Shown: positions 1 through 12,214, numbered from the stretch's first letter. The stretch is 64,000 nucleotides of DNA from Pohlia nutans (GCA_022496805.1 CM040087.1:11048001-11112000), one strand, 5' to 3'. Numbers and translations are program-made. The notes: generated by a model not told the origin, from the sequence alone.

Positions 1-998
1 AATTACTATGATTTTTTGAAGTGATTTGAAAGAAAATTCATACCAATTATAAATTGTACTCAAAATTTTCAATTTTTTTTACCAAAGGTGTAAATTACAA
101 TGAAGAACATTACAATAAATGAAAAGCATTCATGTATTTAAATTTAGACTTGTTTCCCCTACACCATGGTAATATATGTCAAATTTGTAACTCCAATAAA
201 ACACTCAAGTTTCAAAGTTTTCCAAAAATTTAGATTATTTTACAAATTAGACTTGGTAAGCTTCATTTTGTTAATTGAGCTTAAATTTAATAGAAATCAT
301 TTCTATGGCCTAGATTTAGTTTATAAGAAAAATGGTTTAACTAAAAATGGTTCACTTTTCTAGTTCAACTAAATTTCACCGTTTTTACAACTCCTTTTGT
401 AGTTGGGGCCCCATATAAAATCTAAAAATAGCTTCAATGATGTGAATTTAACTTAGAGAAGTGGCGTGACCAACAAAAATCCTTCGTGAAATCCTTAGAA
501 TTTTGAAAACTTCACTACTTGCCATTTTTATTCTATTTTAGAATTATTTTTTAACTCATCTGACCATAGAGTAGGGTAGATGAATACTCTGGTCTAATAA
601 TTGAGCCTTGCCTGACTTAACTCAACAGCTACGGTAGTGATGAGAATCGCTGATGGCCCATTCACACCAGACCACTGCCGCACTTGCGTTTGCGTTCCCC
701 AAATGGAGGAAGGTAAAACCCAAAAACAAAAAAATATTGAAGGCCTTGTCTTTTCTTGCCGCAACTACTGTGTTACACTGTGCAACTACAATTCATCAAC
801 GCAAGTTGAGGCATGCTCTCTTTCTGCGTTGCGTTCCTTCTTGTGTTGCGTTCCTGTAATTTCTCATTTCATATTTTATATTTCTTGGTTTCCCACAGAT
901 TCCCTCAAAGTTACTGAACGCACGCACGGATGCTGCAGTAGTGCCATATGTGAATGGGCCTTGAGGACAGCTTTGTGTCCTCCCAAGTACATACTACT
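1..998. other. AT-rich intergenic stretch, no gene seen
   Basis: No conserved protein, RNA gene or paired repeat ends were found. A 156-residue open frame near 637-1107 has cysteine-rich, low-complexity content, no recognisable domain and runs into the foldback element that follows. I treat it as chance. Confidence 0.5.
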
Positions 999-1879
999 TG
1001 TACACTGCCCTACAGAAAGTAAGGTAACGCCCATTTCAACCTGTAAGACTTTTTTTCAAAATTTGACCTTTGTAGACCCATTTTTCAAAACCAACCTATT
1101 AAAATGACAGTTTTATGCAATATTGATCAACACATCAAATTTCAATTTCAAAAAATAAAAAAATAATTTTTGATAAACTATTTGGTGTATTTTTCATTGT
1201 GGTACATAATAGTTGACTGAAAAATATTGGTGATGATTTTTTAAAATTTTATTGTGCAAATATATAGGAAACATTGATGTGTGCATCTTACTTTTAGGGA
1301 AAAATTGTATTACCTAAGAAAATTTTCAACTATAGAGAATTCAATGTTAAAAGCTTGCCTTCCCAAATTTTGTTAAATAGATATTATTAAATTGGAATCA
1401 TATTTTTCTAATTGACCCTTATATTATGATTACTTTTATACCTTTGAGTACTATGATGCAATTGGTTTGCGAAAACCTAATTAGATTTAGAGAAATTTGT
1501 TGTACAAATTCTTGATTAGTGACCCCTTGATATTCAATTCTTTGTAGTTTAAATTTTTTCTTAGGTAATGCAATTTTTTCCTAAAAGTAAGATGTGCATA
1601 TCGATGGTTCCTAAATATTTGTATAATAAAAATTTAAAAAATTGCCTTTAATATTTTTCAATCAACCATTATGTACCACAATGAATGATACACAAAATAA
1701 CTTATCAAAAACAATTTTTTTTTTTTTTAAAGTTGAAATTTGGTGTGCTCATTGAAGTTGCATAAAACTATTGTTTTAATAGGTCAGTATTGAAAAATGG
1801 ATCTAAGAAGGTCAAATTTTGAAAGAATTTATGACAAGTCAAAATTAGGATTACCTTACTTTCTATAGGGGACTGTACA
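999..1879. mobile_element. Large foldback (snapback) MITE
   Basis: The two ends are inverted copies: TGTACACTGCCC at the left and GGGGACTGTACA at the right, each followed inward by AGAAAGTAAGGTAA or its complement. Homology continues inward for about 320 bp (left arm roughly 999-1330, right arm roughly 1555-1879) around a unique centre of about 220 bp. The arms have diverged, so the insertion is old. There is no coding capacity and the superfamily is not certain. Confidence 0.72.
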
Positions 1880-1898
1880 GCCTCTCTGCCTGACCTTC

Positions 1899-2360
1899 CA
1901 TAACATTCAATAGCCTTCACGCGCACCGCCTTTACATCCATCTAATGCTTTACATCCATCCAACGGTACAGAAGTTCATTCAGAAAAGGGATGGATAGAG
2001 TCAGTCGATGAAGTGGAGTGAAAAATAAAAATGAAAAAAAAACCACCTAAAAAAATAAAAATAAAAAATGTTTCCAACACATGTCGGCACGTAGCACCTG
2101 ACTAGCCAGCTTTTCAATTTTCAATTTTCTTTTTTAACAACTTTAAAAAAATAAAAAATAAAAATTGTTAGCCATCTTCTTCCTTTTTATTATGTGTTTG
2201 AAGCTTTGAGACCTTGTTGACCTTCCCCTCCCGATTGCCGTTACCTACACCTTCCTCTAAAACAAGTTAGCTATTGATTTTGTATGGATGATGATGTCGA
2301 ATATTGTGCACATTCTCCTCAAGGTCAAGACAAAACCAGTGAAGGCTACTGAATGTTATG
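1899..2360. mobile_element. MITE with CATAACATTCA ends, copy 1
   Basis: Left end CATAACATTCAATAGCCTTC is the inverse of the right end GAAGGCTACTGAATGTTATG, about 20 bp with one or two mismatches. A shorter relative with the same ends lies at 21263-21453. The interior is AT-rich and non-coding. The superfamily is undetermined because no clear target duplication was seen. Confidence 0.65.
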
Positions 2361-3658
2361 CCGTGAACGAAAATGCATGTTTCATTTGTGTGTATATATA
2401 AATATAATTAAATAAATATTTATATTTATATTTATATGAAAATCATGAAGAAAACAAAAAGGAGGAAGAGAAAAGAAATGCATGCCCAATGTTTTTTTTC
2501 CAATGTTTTTAGGTATATGATAAGGACATTCACATCCATCATCTAGATGAAACGTGTAAAACATGGATGAACTACGATGTATTCATCTAAAAACATGGAC
2601 ATTTATTCAAATGTAACGCTATCACCCTTGCCTGCATTACACCCCTTTTCCAGAAATTTTGACATGATTGCTTTTCGGTTACATTTCAAAAGTCCATGTT
2701 TTGGACAAATGTATTTTATATTGTAATTTAGCAATAAATTGCCCCCACCCCCAAACAAAAAGAACAAACAATTGAATTCTCAATTTGTGCAAATAATAAT
2801 AATACTTTTTAAAATTAAAAAATAATAAAAGAAATAAAAGAGAACAAAAGCTTGGCATGCCCCAAAGCCCTCCGGCCTTGCCATTTGCACGATCAATTCG
2901 AGCTTTCAATAAAATCACCTCATTTTCAAAAGTGAAGTAATAGTACTATGGATATCTTTTGACAGGCCTTCGTATGTATGTTAGAGAGGTTGACCTGTTG
3001 CAACAAATTTTCCTAAATTAATATAAATAAGAATCATTTATTTATTTTAAATGAAAAAATAAAAATATATACAAGACATAGCAATACACTAAATCACCAA
3101 AATTTGCAGGTTTGACAGATAGGATAGCAGATATGGTATAAACTTGATCAATATTTTAGAGTTTTCCGCAAACTCATGGGTTTTTAGAGCCTGACTTTGG
3201 CAATTTTTTGGGTATACGAAAATTGGCTCGTGGTGGGGCTGTCAGGGGCTGTCAGTTACTGATTTTTCTATTTCAGTGAATAGACCCACTCCAAAGATCC
3301 ACTCCATGTAGATACGTGTCAAGCCAAGGAAGCCCATGTGACAAAGCATCCACAAGAATAGAAACTGAGGTTGGGAAGTTTTTGGGCACTGTTTTTGGTG
3401 CCTTCAAACTTCAAACCTCTAGTTTATTTACAGCATCTGACATGTCTACTTTTATTGTCTTCTCAACCTCTCTTTTCACAATCTGCGGTCCAGTCACCCA
3501 ACTGTAGAGCACTTTGCGGATAACTCTTTTGCATACTCCAAGTCTCACCTGCTCTGCCAAATGAACACGAGGCGAGCTCTTCTTAGTACAAACAAGTTGA
3601 ACACTTTTGAAAAGCCAAACACTACAGTCTCCATGACTTGAAACTGTTTTTTCAACTA
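2361..3658. other. AT-rich intergenic stretch, no gene seen
   Basis: Mostly AT-rich sequence with A- and T-runs. Open frames of 60-80 residues near 2382-2918 and the 96-residue minus frame near 3411-3701 have no recognisable domain or splice support. Confidence 0.45.
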
Positions 3659-3878
3659 AGGTAGGAGCACCCAATTCCGGCAGTTTACGCAATTCCGACA
3701 ATTTTCAAACACGGTAGTCATTCTAGAACATAAATCTTGGTAGAGTGTAGATAGCTTATCATTTTGGTCAACGAATAATAAAGGCTCTATGACGTGCTTA
3801 AATTGTGGTTCTAAAATGAATGTCGTGTCTATAAATTATTGGAATTGGGTATACTGTTGGAATTGGGTGCTCTTACCT
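3659..3878. mobile_element. Small MITE with AGGTAG ends, copy 1
   Basis: The left end after TA reads AGGTAGGAGCACCCAATTCC and the right end reads GGAATTGGGTGCTCTTACCT, an inverted pair of about 20 bp. The left flank is TA and the right flank is TG. The interior (GATAGCTTATCATTTTGG and neighbours) matches, in inverted orientation, the interior of the element at 32103-32321. Confidence 0.65.
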
Positions 3879-4932
3879 TGTAGTTGACTCTGAAATCTTC
3901 CTAACAACTTCGTGTTTCTAAAAATCAACAAGGTTGTTTTCATTTAGCGTATCCCAGTTTGAAAAAGAAAATTTTGTCATACCCGGCCATCAAGGTCTGC
4001 AATTTTTTTTTAAAGAATCCCAAATCTTTTAGAAAAAATTCATTTTGTATGGTGAAAATGCACGTAATTTGGCATTTGTTGAAAAGTATTTTCCAATTTT
4101 AAAAAATTATTTGGCATACTCCTACGAACCCTACCTTCGCGGTCACTTACAGTATTAACAAATCAAGATTTTGTTTGCAAATACAAATACATGAGTGGTT
4201 GGTATTAGGGTTAACCAAAAACATAAGTGGTGTTCAAGTGGAGTTTGCATCCCTGTAATAACAATTTCTGACAAACAGGGCAATGGTCGGCTTGGGGTAT
4301 CTTCCTTTGGACACACTAATTAGGTTATTTTGTTCCTAAGCCTCTAAATTTTGCCTAATTTATTCATTTTGATCAAGTAAAAAGACCCTCAAATGATGAA
4401 AAAAATTCGTGCGCCTCAACATGGTTAAGATGTATATTCCTACCAAGTATTTTTTTTATAATTTAAAAATTTTGGATCATTTCATAGATGTGAGAAAAAG
4501 TGATGAATTTGGGGATTTGCAGGCATCATAGTACACAATTTATTGAATTTTTGTTACTAAAATTAATTATTTTGTGCATAGGACCACTTAATGTAAGTCA
4601 TATCCAAAAACGATGTTAAAATAAAATTATTTGATATTCCAAATGCTTGTTTTCAAGGATTTTAGGTACAAATGACAAAACTTACTTTTTCAACTAAACA
4701 ATTCATTAAAAATTCTTAAAATTCTTTGATTGTGATGAATTTTTTTTTCTTGATACATTACAAGAGTTGGAAGCTAAAACTTCATTTCATGAAATCATAC
4801 TTTATTATATTTAAAAGTTAAAGTCATTTGACACAGTGCAACAAATTAACATTGTAGCCAGACAACGTTTTTGGGTACCCCAAGCCGACCATTGCCCAAC
4901 ATTGTTCATGAATAGTCCCTTAGTCGGCTCTC
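3879..4932. other. AT-rich intergenic stretch, possibly an old repeat
   Basis: No gene was recognised. The phrases CAATGGTCGGCTTGGGG near 4282 and CCCCAAGCCGACCATTGCCC near 4878 are inverse of each other and may be the ends of an old inverted-repeat element of roughly 600 bp (about 4282-4898) lying just left of the TTAA element. Confidence 0.45.
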
Positions 4933-4936
4933 TTAA

Positions 4937-5739
4937 CCCTTTAGTGCCTAGGGTACTGTAGCTCAGAGCCCTGGATTTCAGAAGATTTTTCCACTGTGGT
5001 TGAGACTACCAAAAATAGAATGAGTTAAATTAGAAAGTAACCGTACAATTCTATTCTCAACTCGAGAGCACATATTTTATCAAAATTTGAGAATCATCCG
5101 ATGGTGGGATCGGAAGATTATAGTATGTATTTGAACTGTATAATGCACGCTCAAAAACAAGATTTTGGGGGGTGTGTGACTTCAAAGTTAAATAGAATTT
5201 GAGGTAAATTTTCAAAAATAAAAGCAAAGAAGTTCAGCTATGCCCTATGTCAACACCTCTCCGTTGCAATCTTTCATATCAAAAATAGACTCACACATAA
5301 TTATTGTGAGATTTATAAGTGAAAGTGACTTCTCCATGTACGGTTTAGGACAAAATTTTATACGTAGAAAATTGACAGGAGTGGATACATTAGTCAAGAT
5401 CGGATTACACACACTAATGGAAGATGAAGAAGAGAACACAATCCAAAAAAATAAAACAAGATAACAAACTTCCAAGCACAAGAAATACTACACAGTACAT
5501 ATGTTGTATTTGTAAGTATTTACTGTATTTTCAAGTATTTGCAGTATTTTCGCGTTCTGTTGATAGGTATTTTGATAGTTGTACAATTCCAAATTGAAAA
5601 TTTCTTTCTCTGGAAGGTGCGTAATGTATGTGCGCAAATCTGAACTTCAAAACTGAAGTTCCAATTGTTCACGGATTCTCTGCTATTTGCATTTCGGACG
5701 TTGTAGTGACCATAATGTGGTCAGCTAGGCACTAAAGGG
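4937..5739. mobile_element. piggyBac-like TTAA MITE, family B copy 1 (803 bp)
   Basis: Flanked by TTAA on both sides (4933-4936 and 5740-5743). Terminal inverted repeats are CCCTTTAGTGCCTAG and CTAGGCACTAAAGGG, 15 bp and perfect. A second copy of exactly the same length lies at 37016-37818 with roughly 98% identity by eye. The TTAA duplication plus CCC ends is the hallmark of the piggyBac superfamily. The longest internal frame (78 residues, minus strand) has no DDD transposase features, so the element is non-autonomous. Confidence 0.82.
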
Positions 5740-5743
5740 TTAA

Positions 5744-6456
5744 GCTTGGGGGAACTTGTGGAAACTCTCTTCATGCATTGGGGTGGTCACAAGTTCTAGG
5801 CCTTCGGGAGGTGCAAGGTCTTGCTTTAGATTATTCTTCAACTCATCATAAACTAGTTTTGTAGTTTTTTTGAACTAAAAACAAGTTTAAGCCAGTGAGC
5901 ACAATTTTACTTTTTACTTTTTGATTAACTCTATAGTCCTAAAAACTTTATGAGCTTTAGTTTCTGTGCCACTATATTTTCAATGAACCTTACACTCGTG
6001 AACTTCAATGTTAGCAATAAGTTAATTGGTATGTTCACACTTGATGTTAGAAGTGGTCTTATTATTTTGAATCTAGTTCAAAAGTGTCTCTAAATTCATT
6101 CTTAACCAAGTGAGAACATACCTAATGTAACCAATGGGTTATCCCCCATTTTGTACAGTCACTTTTCCAAAAAAGAATCTCAATTCTTTACATTAGGAAT
6201 CTTTTTTCACATGCCAACAAGACTGAATAAAAATAATCCGTGTTTAATAATAGTAAATATGATTCTTGCTATTATCGGTGATTTTGTGTGCACACACCTT
6301 ACTCGGTGACCTTAGAAATAAATGTAAATTCAAACAATTTAATGTCAAAATTGTCAAATCTTGAGAGGTTCAAATCACCTTGAACCAATTACAAGATGAC
6401 ACATTTGAAAGAAAACATACAATTTTTTTTTGCATCGATAGCCTCTACTAACCTTG
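5744..6456. other. AT-rich intergenic stretch, no gene seen
   Basis: No coding sequence, RNA gene or paired repeat ends recognised. Confidence 0.4.
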
Positions 6457-6576
6457 CACTAGTAGAAAAGATGGCACTGCCGAGAGAGATGCCCAGGCAA
6501 GTAGTGCCCAATTCCACGCGTGCATAGTGATTTTGCCTAGGCATCTCCTTGGTGAGCGCCACCTTTTCCACTAGTG
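6457..6576. mobile_element. 120-bp CACTA MITE, copy 1
   Basis: Starts CACTAGTAGAAAAG and ends CTTTTCCACTAGTG, an inverted pair carrying the CACTA signature. A 3-bp TTG target duplication flanks it (6454-6456 and 6577-6579). A copy of the same 120-bp length is at 28270-28389. It is internally deleted and far too short to encode a transposase. Confidence 0.83.
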
Positions 6577-6822
6577 TTGTTAGATGGAAGTTAGCTCGTA
6601 GCCTCGTACTCTCACTACTCTTCCGCCCCTCCCTCAGGACCTGGATTGATTGTTCTTCCATTCCATGGCTCTCATCTTTCAAAGAAAATAAATAAAATAA
6701 AAATAGAAAACATACACCAATCCCTTACACTGTCATTATGTTGAAATTGACCATGACATAAGATAGCCTTTAATGGTGAAAAACAGAAACCTTCTTTGAT
6801 GTCAATAAAAGCGGTAAAAGAG

Positions 6823-7101
6823 CCCTGAATCTAAATCCCCTCCTCAACGTTAATGCAAGAGCACAAAAATTGCCCCCTATTTTGTGCATGTAGGGGCCAA
6901 TCTTAAAAAACAACCCCCTCTTCCAAGGATTTTAAATTCCTTGGGGGTCCTCCTAAACTAATTTGGATCCGTAGGTCCTAAATTTGGAAAAAAACAGTTG
7001 CCAAAAAAAGCTCTAGGGTGCCGAAAATGAAAATTTTAGAAAATGGGGCCCATGGGTGAAAAGTGTTTGCATTAACGTCGAGGGGAGGATTTAGAGTCGG
7101 G
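6823..7101. mobile_element. Mutator-like MITE, copy 1 (279 bp)
   Basis: Perfect 9-bp target duplication GTAAAAGAG (6814-6822 and 7102-7110). The ends are inverse for about 35 bp, beginning GAATCTAAATCCCCTCC on the left with TCGAGGGGAGGATTTAGAG on the right. The interior has the family-typical pattern of a CCCCCTATTTT block, TTAAAAAACAACCCCCTC and GGGTGCC. Relatives lie at 12285-12546, about 35577-35842 and about 36549-36776. The 9-bp duplication points to the Mutator superfamily. Confidence 0.85.
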
Positions 7102-7110
7102 GTAAAAGAG

Positions 7111-7656
7111 TGGGTTGAAGTTCTTTTGTCTTCATTCAGTTTTGCTTTTGTCTCTTGTGTCTTCCAGTGGGCCCGAGTCCACATGGAAGCCTACCCTTAC
7201 GAGGCTTCAACTTGGCTAATTAGCTGAACTGGAATATTGGATACAGCTGGGAGACTCAAAGCTATTCCACAAAACATAAGATTCATGGGGCTGGTTGGGT
7301 TGCGAGGGGATTGAGTGAATTTCTGGGCATGCTAATGGTTCGTGGTGTCAGATGCTGTTATGTATGGGTGCTCCTCATGGACTGCCCAACATACTTTCTT
7401 TTTTTGGACATACGGTAGAAAGGGACCACTTATATCCCTTTATATTGGAGGGAATGCCACACAGTGGTTCTTTTGTAGGTTGTATTGCAAATAAATAAAT
7501 AATGTTGTTGCCTAGTGCTCCTCCGTGCAGCCTAAGTTATCGGTACAATATGTGTGGTTCACCACCATTGCCACAACCTTATTACCCACGAGAGGAATCA
7601 CAATTTTAGTCCCCACATGCATTTCCTAGAATGTATAATATGTTTTCATTCATTTA
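7111..7656. other. Intergenic stretch, no gene seen
   Basis: No recognisable gene or complete repeat element. Sequence composition is more even than in its neighbours. Confidence 0.4.
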
Positions 7657-7659
7657 TGT

Positions 7660-8349
7660 CACTAGTAGAAAGGGTGGTCTTTAACCCCTAAATGACGGAG
7701 GGGGTAAGGGCAAAACATAAATGTGTTATAAAAAATTACTTCTTCAACTTTGATGAAGTTTGGTCCAAAAGAGAAAATGAGGAGCTCGATGTTTAGCAGT
7801 TATCCATACGGTCAAATTTCAAAAAATAGCTTTTTATCATCTCATAATGAATTTAGAAGCATTTAACTTCAAATATTTATCAGAATTACAAATTTTATTT
7901 TTAGAATTTGAAATTTTGTATGATTTGTTAAAACTAGACATTCTATTCTAAAATCTAAAATTGCGAATTTTTCAAAGGAGAGAACATCATTACTTTCCCC
8001 AAATAGTAAGTTTTCTAACACTAGCCAATGTAGAAGTGTTTTTCTTTGAAAATTTCTCCCGGGTGGAGTTTAACTCGGATTGACATGATTCAAATTGGGT
8101 TGGAAAGTAGACTGATTCACTATTTAAAAATATTTTTTAATTTTCTATAAAAATATTTTTTCTATTTTGGGCAGCCCATAAAAAAGGGCAGAGACCATAA
8201 AATGGTTGATCCGTCACTTAGGGGTTAAACACAAAAAATATAGTATTGAATCTGAGGCCCCTTTCACACTAGTTTGGTATTATTATGGGTTTTAGGCACC
8301 ACACTTTGACATTACTCATTGGTGCCCAAATACCTCTTTCCTACTAGTG
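7660..8349. mobile_element. CACTA MITE split by a TTAA element
   Basis: Left end CACTAGTAGAAAGGG and right end CTTTCCTACTAGTG are inverse, flanked by a TGT target duplication (7657-7659 and 8350-8352). Almost all of its length is a second element (7685-8224) inserted near its left end. Without that insert the CACTA MITE would be only about 150 bp. Confidence 0.75.
7685..8224. mobile_element. piggyBac-like TTAA MITE, family A (540 bp), nested in CACTA
   Basis: Flanked by TTAA at 7681-7684 and 8225-8228. Ends are CCCCTAAATGACGGA and TCCGTCACTTAGGGG. Interior phrases such as ATAAATGTGTTATAA and TTTGATGAAGTTTGGT are shared with the related pieces at about 8600-8730 and 37911-38400. Non-coding. 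Confidence 0.8.
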
Positions 8350-8599
8350 TGTTCATTGATATATGCACAAATTTGTCCACGTGCAAGTCTCAACAAGAGT
8401 TTAGGTTTATTTTTTGAGATACATGGAAGTAGAGACTCCACACCAAGAAGTAGAGTCCACATGATAATAGCAAGTCTTATAATATAGCAGATGCATTGAC
8501 CCCATTTACCGCGACTTTCTATTGATGAGTGTATGTTTGTTATTTTTAAAAAGATTAATGATGTCGATCTTGCTTCCATTTTCAAGAGGATTATAATGT

Positions 8600-8740
8600 A
8601 CTTAAACCCTAAAAGCCCAAGGGGTATTGAACAAAACATAAATGTGTTATAATATGTGCCTTCCATATGTTTAATGAAGTTTGGTTCAATAGACAAAATG
8701 TAGGGCATCATCTCTACAAACTATCTACACGGCTAAACTT
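8600..8740. mobile_element. Fragment of TTAA-family E element
   Basis: Begins near CCCTAAAAGCCCAAGGGG and runs through ATAAATGTGTTATAATATG, very similar to the first 130 bp or so of the element starting at 37911. The left flank reads TTAAA rather than a clean TTAA, and no matching right end was found, so this is a decayed or truncated copy. Confidence 0.6.
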
Positions 8741-9254
8741 CCAAAAATAAAATAAACAATAAAGGTATTTTTTAATGAATTCCAAATAATTAACCTTTGA
8801 ATTTTTTTATAAATTTAGCATATATTACTCAAACATTGAATGAATAAGTTATGATTTTTGAAGTGTTGTTTATAGGTGTATCAAAATCAATCCTAAACTC
8901 TTCTCAAACTTTCATGTTTTGATTGTACACATCTTGTGCAATCAATATTTAAAATTTAATGTCACTTTTTGTCCAATTGTTGGATCGCTTTTTGCAGGTC
9001 CATTTTGGGTATGCGTATGTTAACATGTTATATTTCAAATGAATGAACAAACAAGGAGAATTTTAGTAGTATTCTAACTTTCAACACAAGATGGTATTAA
9101 AGAAAATTGAGCTAGTTTGAATAAACAAATTTAACAAATTAGGTTAGGTGATTATTTATTAAATTTGAAGGCAATCGTCAAAATTGTATGAGTTCATAAA
9201 AATGAATGTCACACTGCGCCAAGAATTATTGAAAAGGTATGTGCACACACTGAA
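8741..9254. other. AT-rich intergenic stretch, no gene seen
   Basis: No coding sequence, RNA gene or paired repeat ends recognised. Confidence 0.4.
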
Positions 9255-9261
9255 CCTTGCA

Positions 9262-9470
9262 CTTCACTTTGTTTTTTTTTTTTTTGTTTTTTTTTTTTTG
9301 AAACAAGAGGATGAAACCCCATTGAATTAATGAAGATCGCACACACCGAACCAGAGGAGACAAGCCTCCCCGGCGAGAATTTTTATGTTTTCAGACAGCA
9401 AACAGAAAGATTAAAATACAACCAAAACCCAAAGCCTAGTAGAACCGGCCTAGCTTAGGTCAAGCCCACT
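9262..9470 (-). mobile_element. Possible LINE 3' end, minus orientation
   Basis: Two long T-runs (a poly-A tail read on the other strand) are followed by GAAACAAGAGGATGAAACCCC and about 180 bp of less AT-rich sequence. The same opening phrase recurs at about 11235, also after a T-rich stretch. A shared sequence directly next to poly-A at two sites is what 5'-truncated LINE insertions leave. No reverse transcriptase sequence is present, so the class is an inference. Confidence 0.5.
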
Positions 9471-9992
9471 TCACTTTGTTTCCAAAACAAAAAGTCTAGC
9501 AGTTTTCAAAGTATGAACCCCTTATACTAATGTAACCTGGTAGCAACTTCGACACAAATTAATTCAAGTTTTTAGAAAGTGCCACGTGTTGCTTTCTTTT
9601 TTATTGGTTGTGGCCCATAAAAAAAAGGACGTGGATGGCAAAAACGCCGATGTGAAACCCCAATGGTGCCAAAACTATTACCACCTTGATTACCACGTTA
9701 CAATAGTTTTGAACCACTAAAAATCTGAAAAACAACCTAGATACAAGAAAACTAAAGTCATCAAATGATTTTGTAAGCTTTGGTGTTGTAAAAACATTTT
9801 AGCACACTAGAAATACGACCAACCCTATAAGAACTTAGTTGGTCTTAGTTTTAGGTCGTGTAGGTTTAGTTCAATTGGTCATTCTCATTGGCCCTGATGG
9901 GCTGGTTTCTATTTTATTCTTGCCTTGCAATAAAGAGTTACGCTTTATTTGTGTCCAACCAAAATTAATAAAAAAACCTCTTATGGTTTAGA

Positions 9993-10150
9993 ATGACCTT
10001 AAACTACGAGATGATGGAGAGGGTACCCATAACGTGTTGCCATGGTACACAAAGAGTTGGCGGTTTGATTCCGACTATAAAATCACCACTCTACCAGATA
10101 GAAATTCCTCGATGACGGATTGCTAGAAGCAACTCGTTAACTTTACCGCG
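9993..10150 (+). mobile_element. Candidate SINE, copy 1
   Basis: A 155-160 bp unit (GAATGACCTTAAACTACGAG ... CTCGTTAACTTTACCGCGGG) matches the minus-strand unit interrupted at 12240-12705. It contains GGCGGTTTGATTCCG, close to the Pol III B-box consensus GGTTCGANTCC, which suggests a tRNA-derived SINE head. An A-rich stretch follows. A convincing A-box was not found. Confidence 0.6.
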
Positions 10151-10165
10151 GGGTTCCCTACATAT

Positions 10166-10784
10166 ATTAAAATTATATTACATTATAAAAATTTAAAAAA
10201 ATTTAAAAAAAAACCTCTTACTTGGTAACTTCAAGGCTTGTGAAACTGTGAATAGAAAATGAATACCTTGCTTAAATTTCCTCTAACTGAGGTTCTGGAT
10301 AGACATGACCAAAAATGGATCCAATGAAGAATTTGCGCGACCCTTTTGGTCACAGCAAGCCAAGTTACATTCCATTCCCTTTGCAAGGCTATGCTCGCAA
10401 CAGTTGTGCGCTTCTTTCTCAAAACACATCCAACTACAGAAGTGGGGCCATTCCAGTTATGATTGACAATCCTGCATGCAGCATCATTCTGATTGCATGC
10501 ACCAAATACCATACATTTCTCGAAACTTGTGCATGCCAGGGCCCCTGTCCGTTAAATATATACAAAAGGCCAATTTATTTTACAATAGTAAAGCCAGTAT
10601 TACTCCACCATTCAGTTATTTACCACATCCAGCCAATTTTATTTATTTATTCGGTTGGTAGAGGGATATGCACTCTGGAATGTTGCAAGGTTTACCTACC
10701 AACAAAATAAATAAATAAATAAATAAATGTCGCAAGGTAGGGAAAAAAATTGGATAGAATCATACGTATATACACATACACATA
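10166..10784. other. Intergenic stretch, no gene seen
   Basis: Overlapping open frames on both strands (10231-10710) reach 131 residues but have no recognisable domain or splice structure. A short AAATA microsatellite-like run lies near 10706-10728. Confidence 0.4.
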
Positions 10785-11197
10785 AGGTGGTTACTCCATT
10801 CCCAACTGAATAAGAAAAACGGATATGAGACATTGATATTATTTAGTATTTTATTTATAGTTAGGCAAGAAGAAATAGATTCCAACACAAGTTGAAACAT
10901 AATTTTTGGATGAAGAATGAATTAGTTATAATTTTTTTAAGTTGAAGCATAACACATCCCATTCACATCACATAGGTAGAGTTGTTACTATCTAAAGAAG
11001 ATTTGTATTGTACACACTAAAGATGCTTGAACCAACAACAAAAAATCCATAACCACAATTACATATAGTAAAACCAACAAGAGAGGACCCATTACCAACT
11101 GAAACTCATGCTACAATCAACATCATTGCAACATTGGTTGTGGAAAATGCCCCTAGCTGTTGGTTTAAGGCACCAGTTGAGAATGGGGTAACCACCT
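10785..11197. mobile_element. TA-flanked MITE with AGGTGG ends (413 bp)
   Basis: Left end AGGTGGTTACTCCATTCCCA and right end GAATGGGGTAACCACCT are inverse and bounded by TA on both sides. The terminal AGGTRG motif is shared with the elements at 3659, 32103 and 56370. A TA duplication would fit the Tc1/mariner superfamily. The interior is non-coding. Confidence 0.68.
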
Positions 11198-11220
11198 TAC
11201 ATACATTAAAGTTTTCTTAT

Positions 11221-11275
11221 CTTTTTATCTATTTCTGAAACAAGAGGATGAAACCCCAATGAATTAATCTCTAAA
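11221..11275 (-). mobile_element. Short LINE-like 3' tail fragment
   Basis: Contains GAAACAAGAGGATGAAACCC followed by AATGAATTAAT, the same phrase as at about 9301-9336, preceded by a T-rich stretch. Probably a severely truncated copy of the same retroelement. Confidence 0.45.
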
Positions 11276-11279
11276 GAAT

Positions 11280-12214
11280 GTTGGGGTATTTTATATGTTG
11301 GTAGTATTGGCATATAGGTGATGCTAAGGGGTGTAAAAGTGTGAATTTGGAGGGGAGATTTGTTGAGGAGGTGTATATCCATGCATTCTGCATATGCTAA
11401 TTTTCAAGAGCATTCCATCCAGTGTGGGATCATAAAACAATTATGTATTTTCCCAGTATACGACTCAAAATATGTAAAAAACGCCCTTTGAGTAGGCATA
11501 TCTTTTTTTCCCGCGTCACATATTATTAAATAATTGTTTTGCATATTTAGTTCCCATTTCAAACTCTATTTTTCATATTTGCAGTTTCTATCAATACCAT
11601 AGTCTTCGTGGTGAAATACCATCTGCATGTAGTTTTCTTAGAAATTCAAATTCAATTTCACGGTGCACCATATGTACGACATGTCCAAATTTCATTAAAT
11701 AAATTCACAAAATTCTTGACAAAAACTAATTTTATTTATTTTTTAAATACAATAGTTCTAACAAATTTATTGTATAAAATGTTACTGACCTCAAATTTTA
11801 TGTCTTTTATGTTTTACTCCAAAGGGTTAATGAAATGCAAAGTAGGGTCAATGTAGATGATATTCTTGCAATGATTTGAAGGCACATTATGGGGGTCGGC
11901 TCTATGGCTAATTTCAGCTACTTCAACTGGATCTGTAGTTATCCTAGGTGCATCTTGCTTTTCTTTATTAAAAAATATTATTATTATATATTACATATTA
12001 TTATAAAATACAAAAAAATAAAACTAGGTGCATCTTTTTGAACCCATTGAGAATTCTGATGAATATGGTAAAATGGGTATATTCTGTTAAATAGTATTGC
12101 GTTGTCACAAATTTTCCCACAAGTATTAACTTATTTTCAGTGGCTCCTTGTTCATGGGAAAAGTTGCCAAAAGATTGATTTTTACATGCAGAGTCAGCAA
12201 GAACTTCATTTGCT
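11280..12214. other. AT-rich intergenic stretch, no gene seen
   Basis: No recognisable gene or paired repeat ends. Strongly AT-rich around 11970-12025. Confidence 0.4.

Noticed and set aside
637..1107. 156-residue plus-strand open frame
   Set aside because: Cysteine-rich low-complexity sequence with no domain, running into a foldback element.
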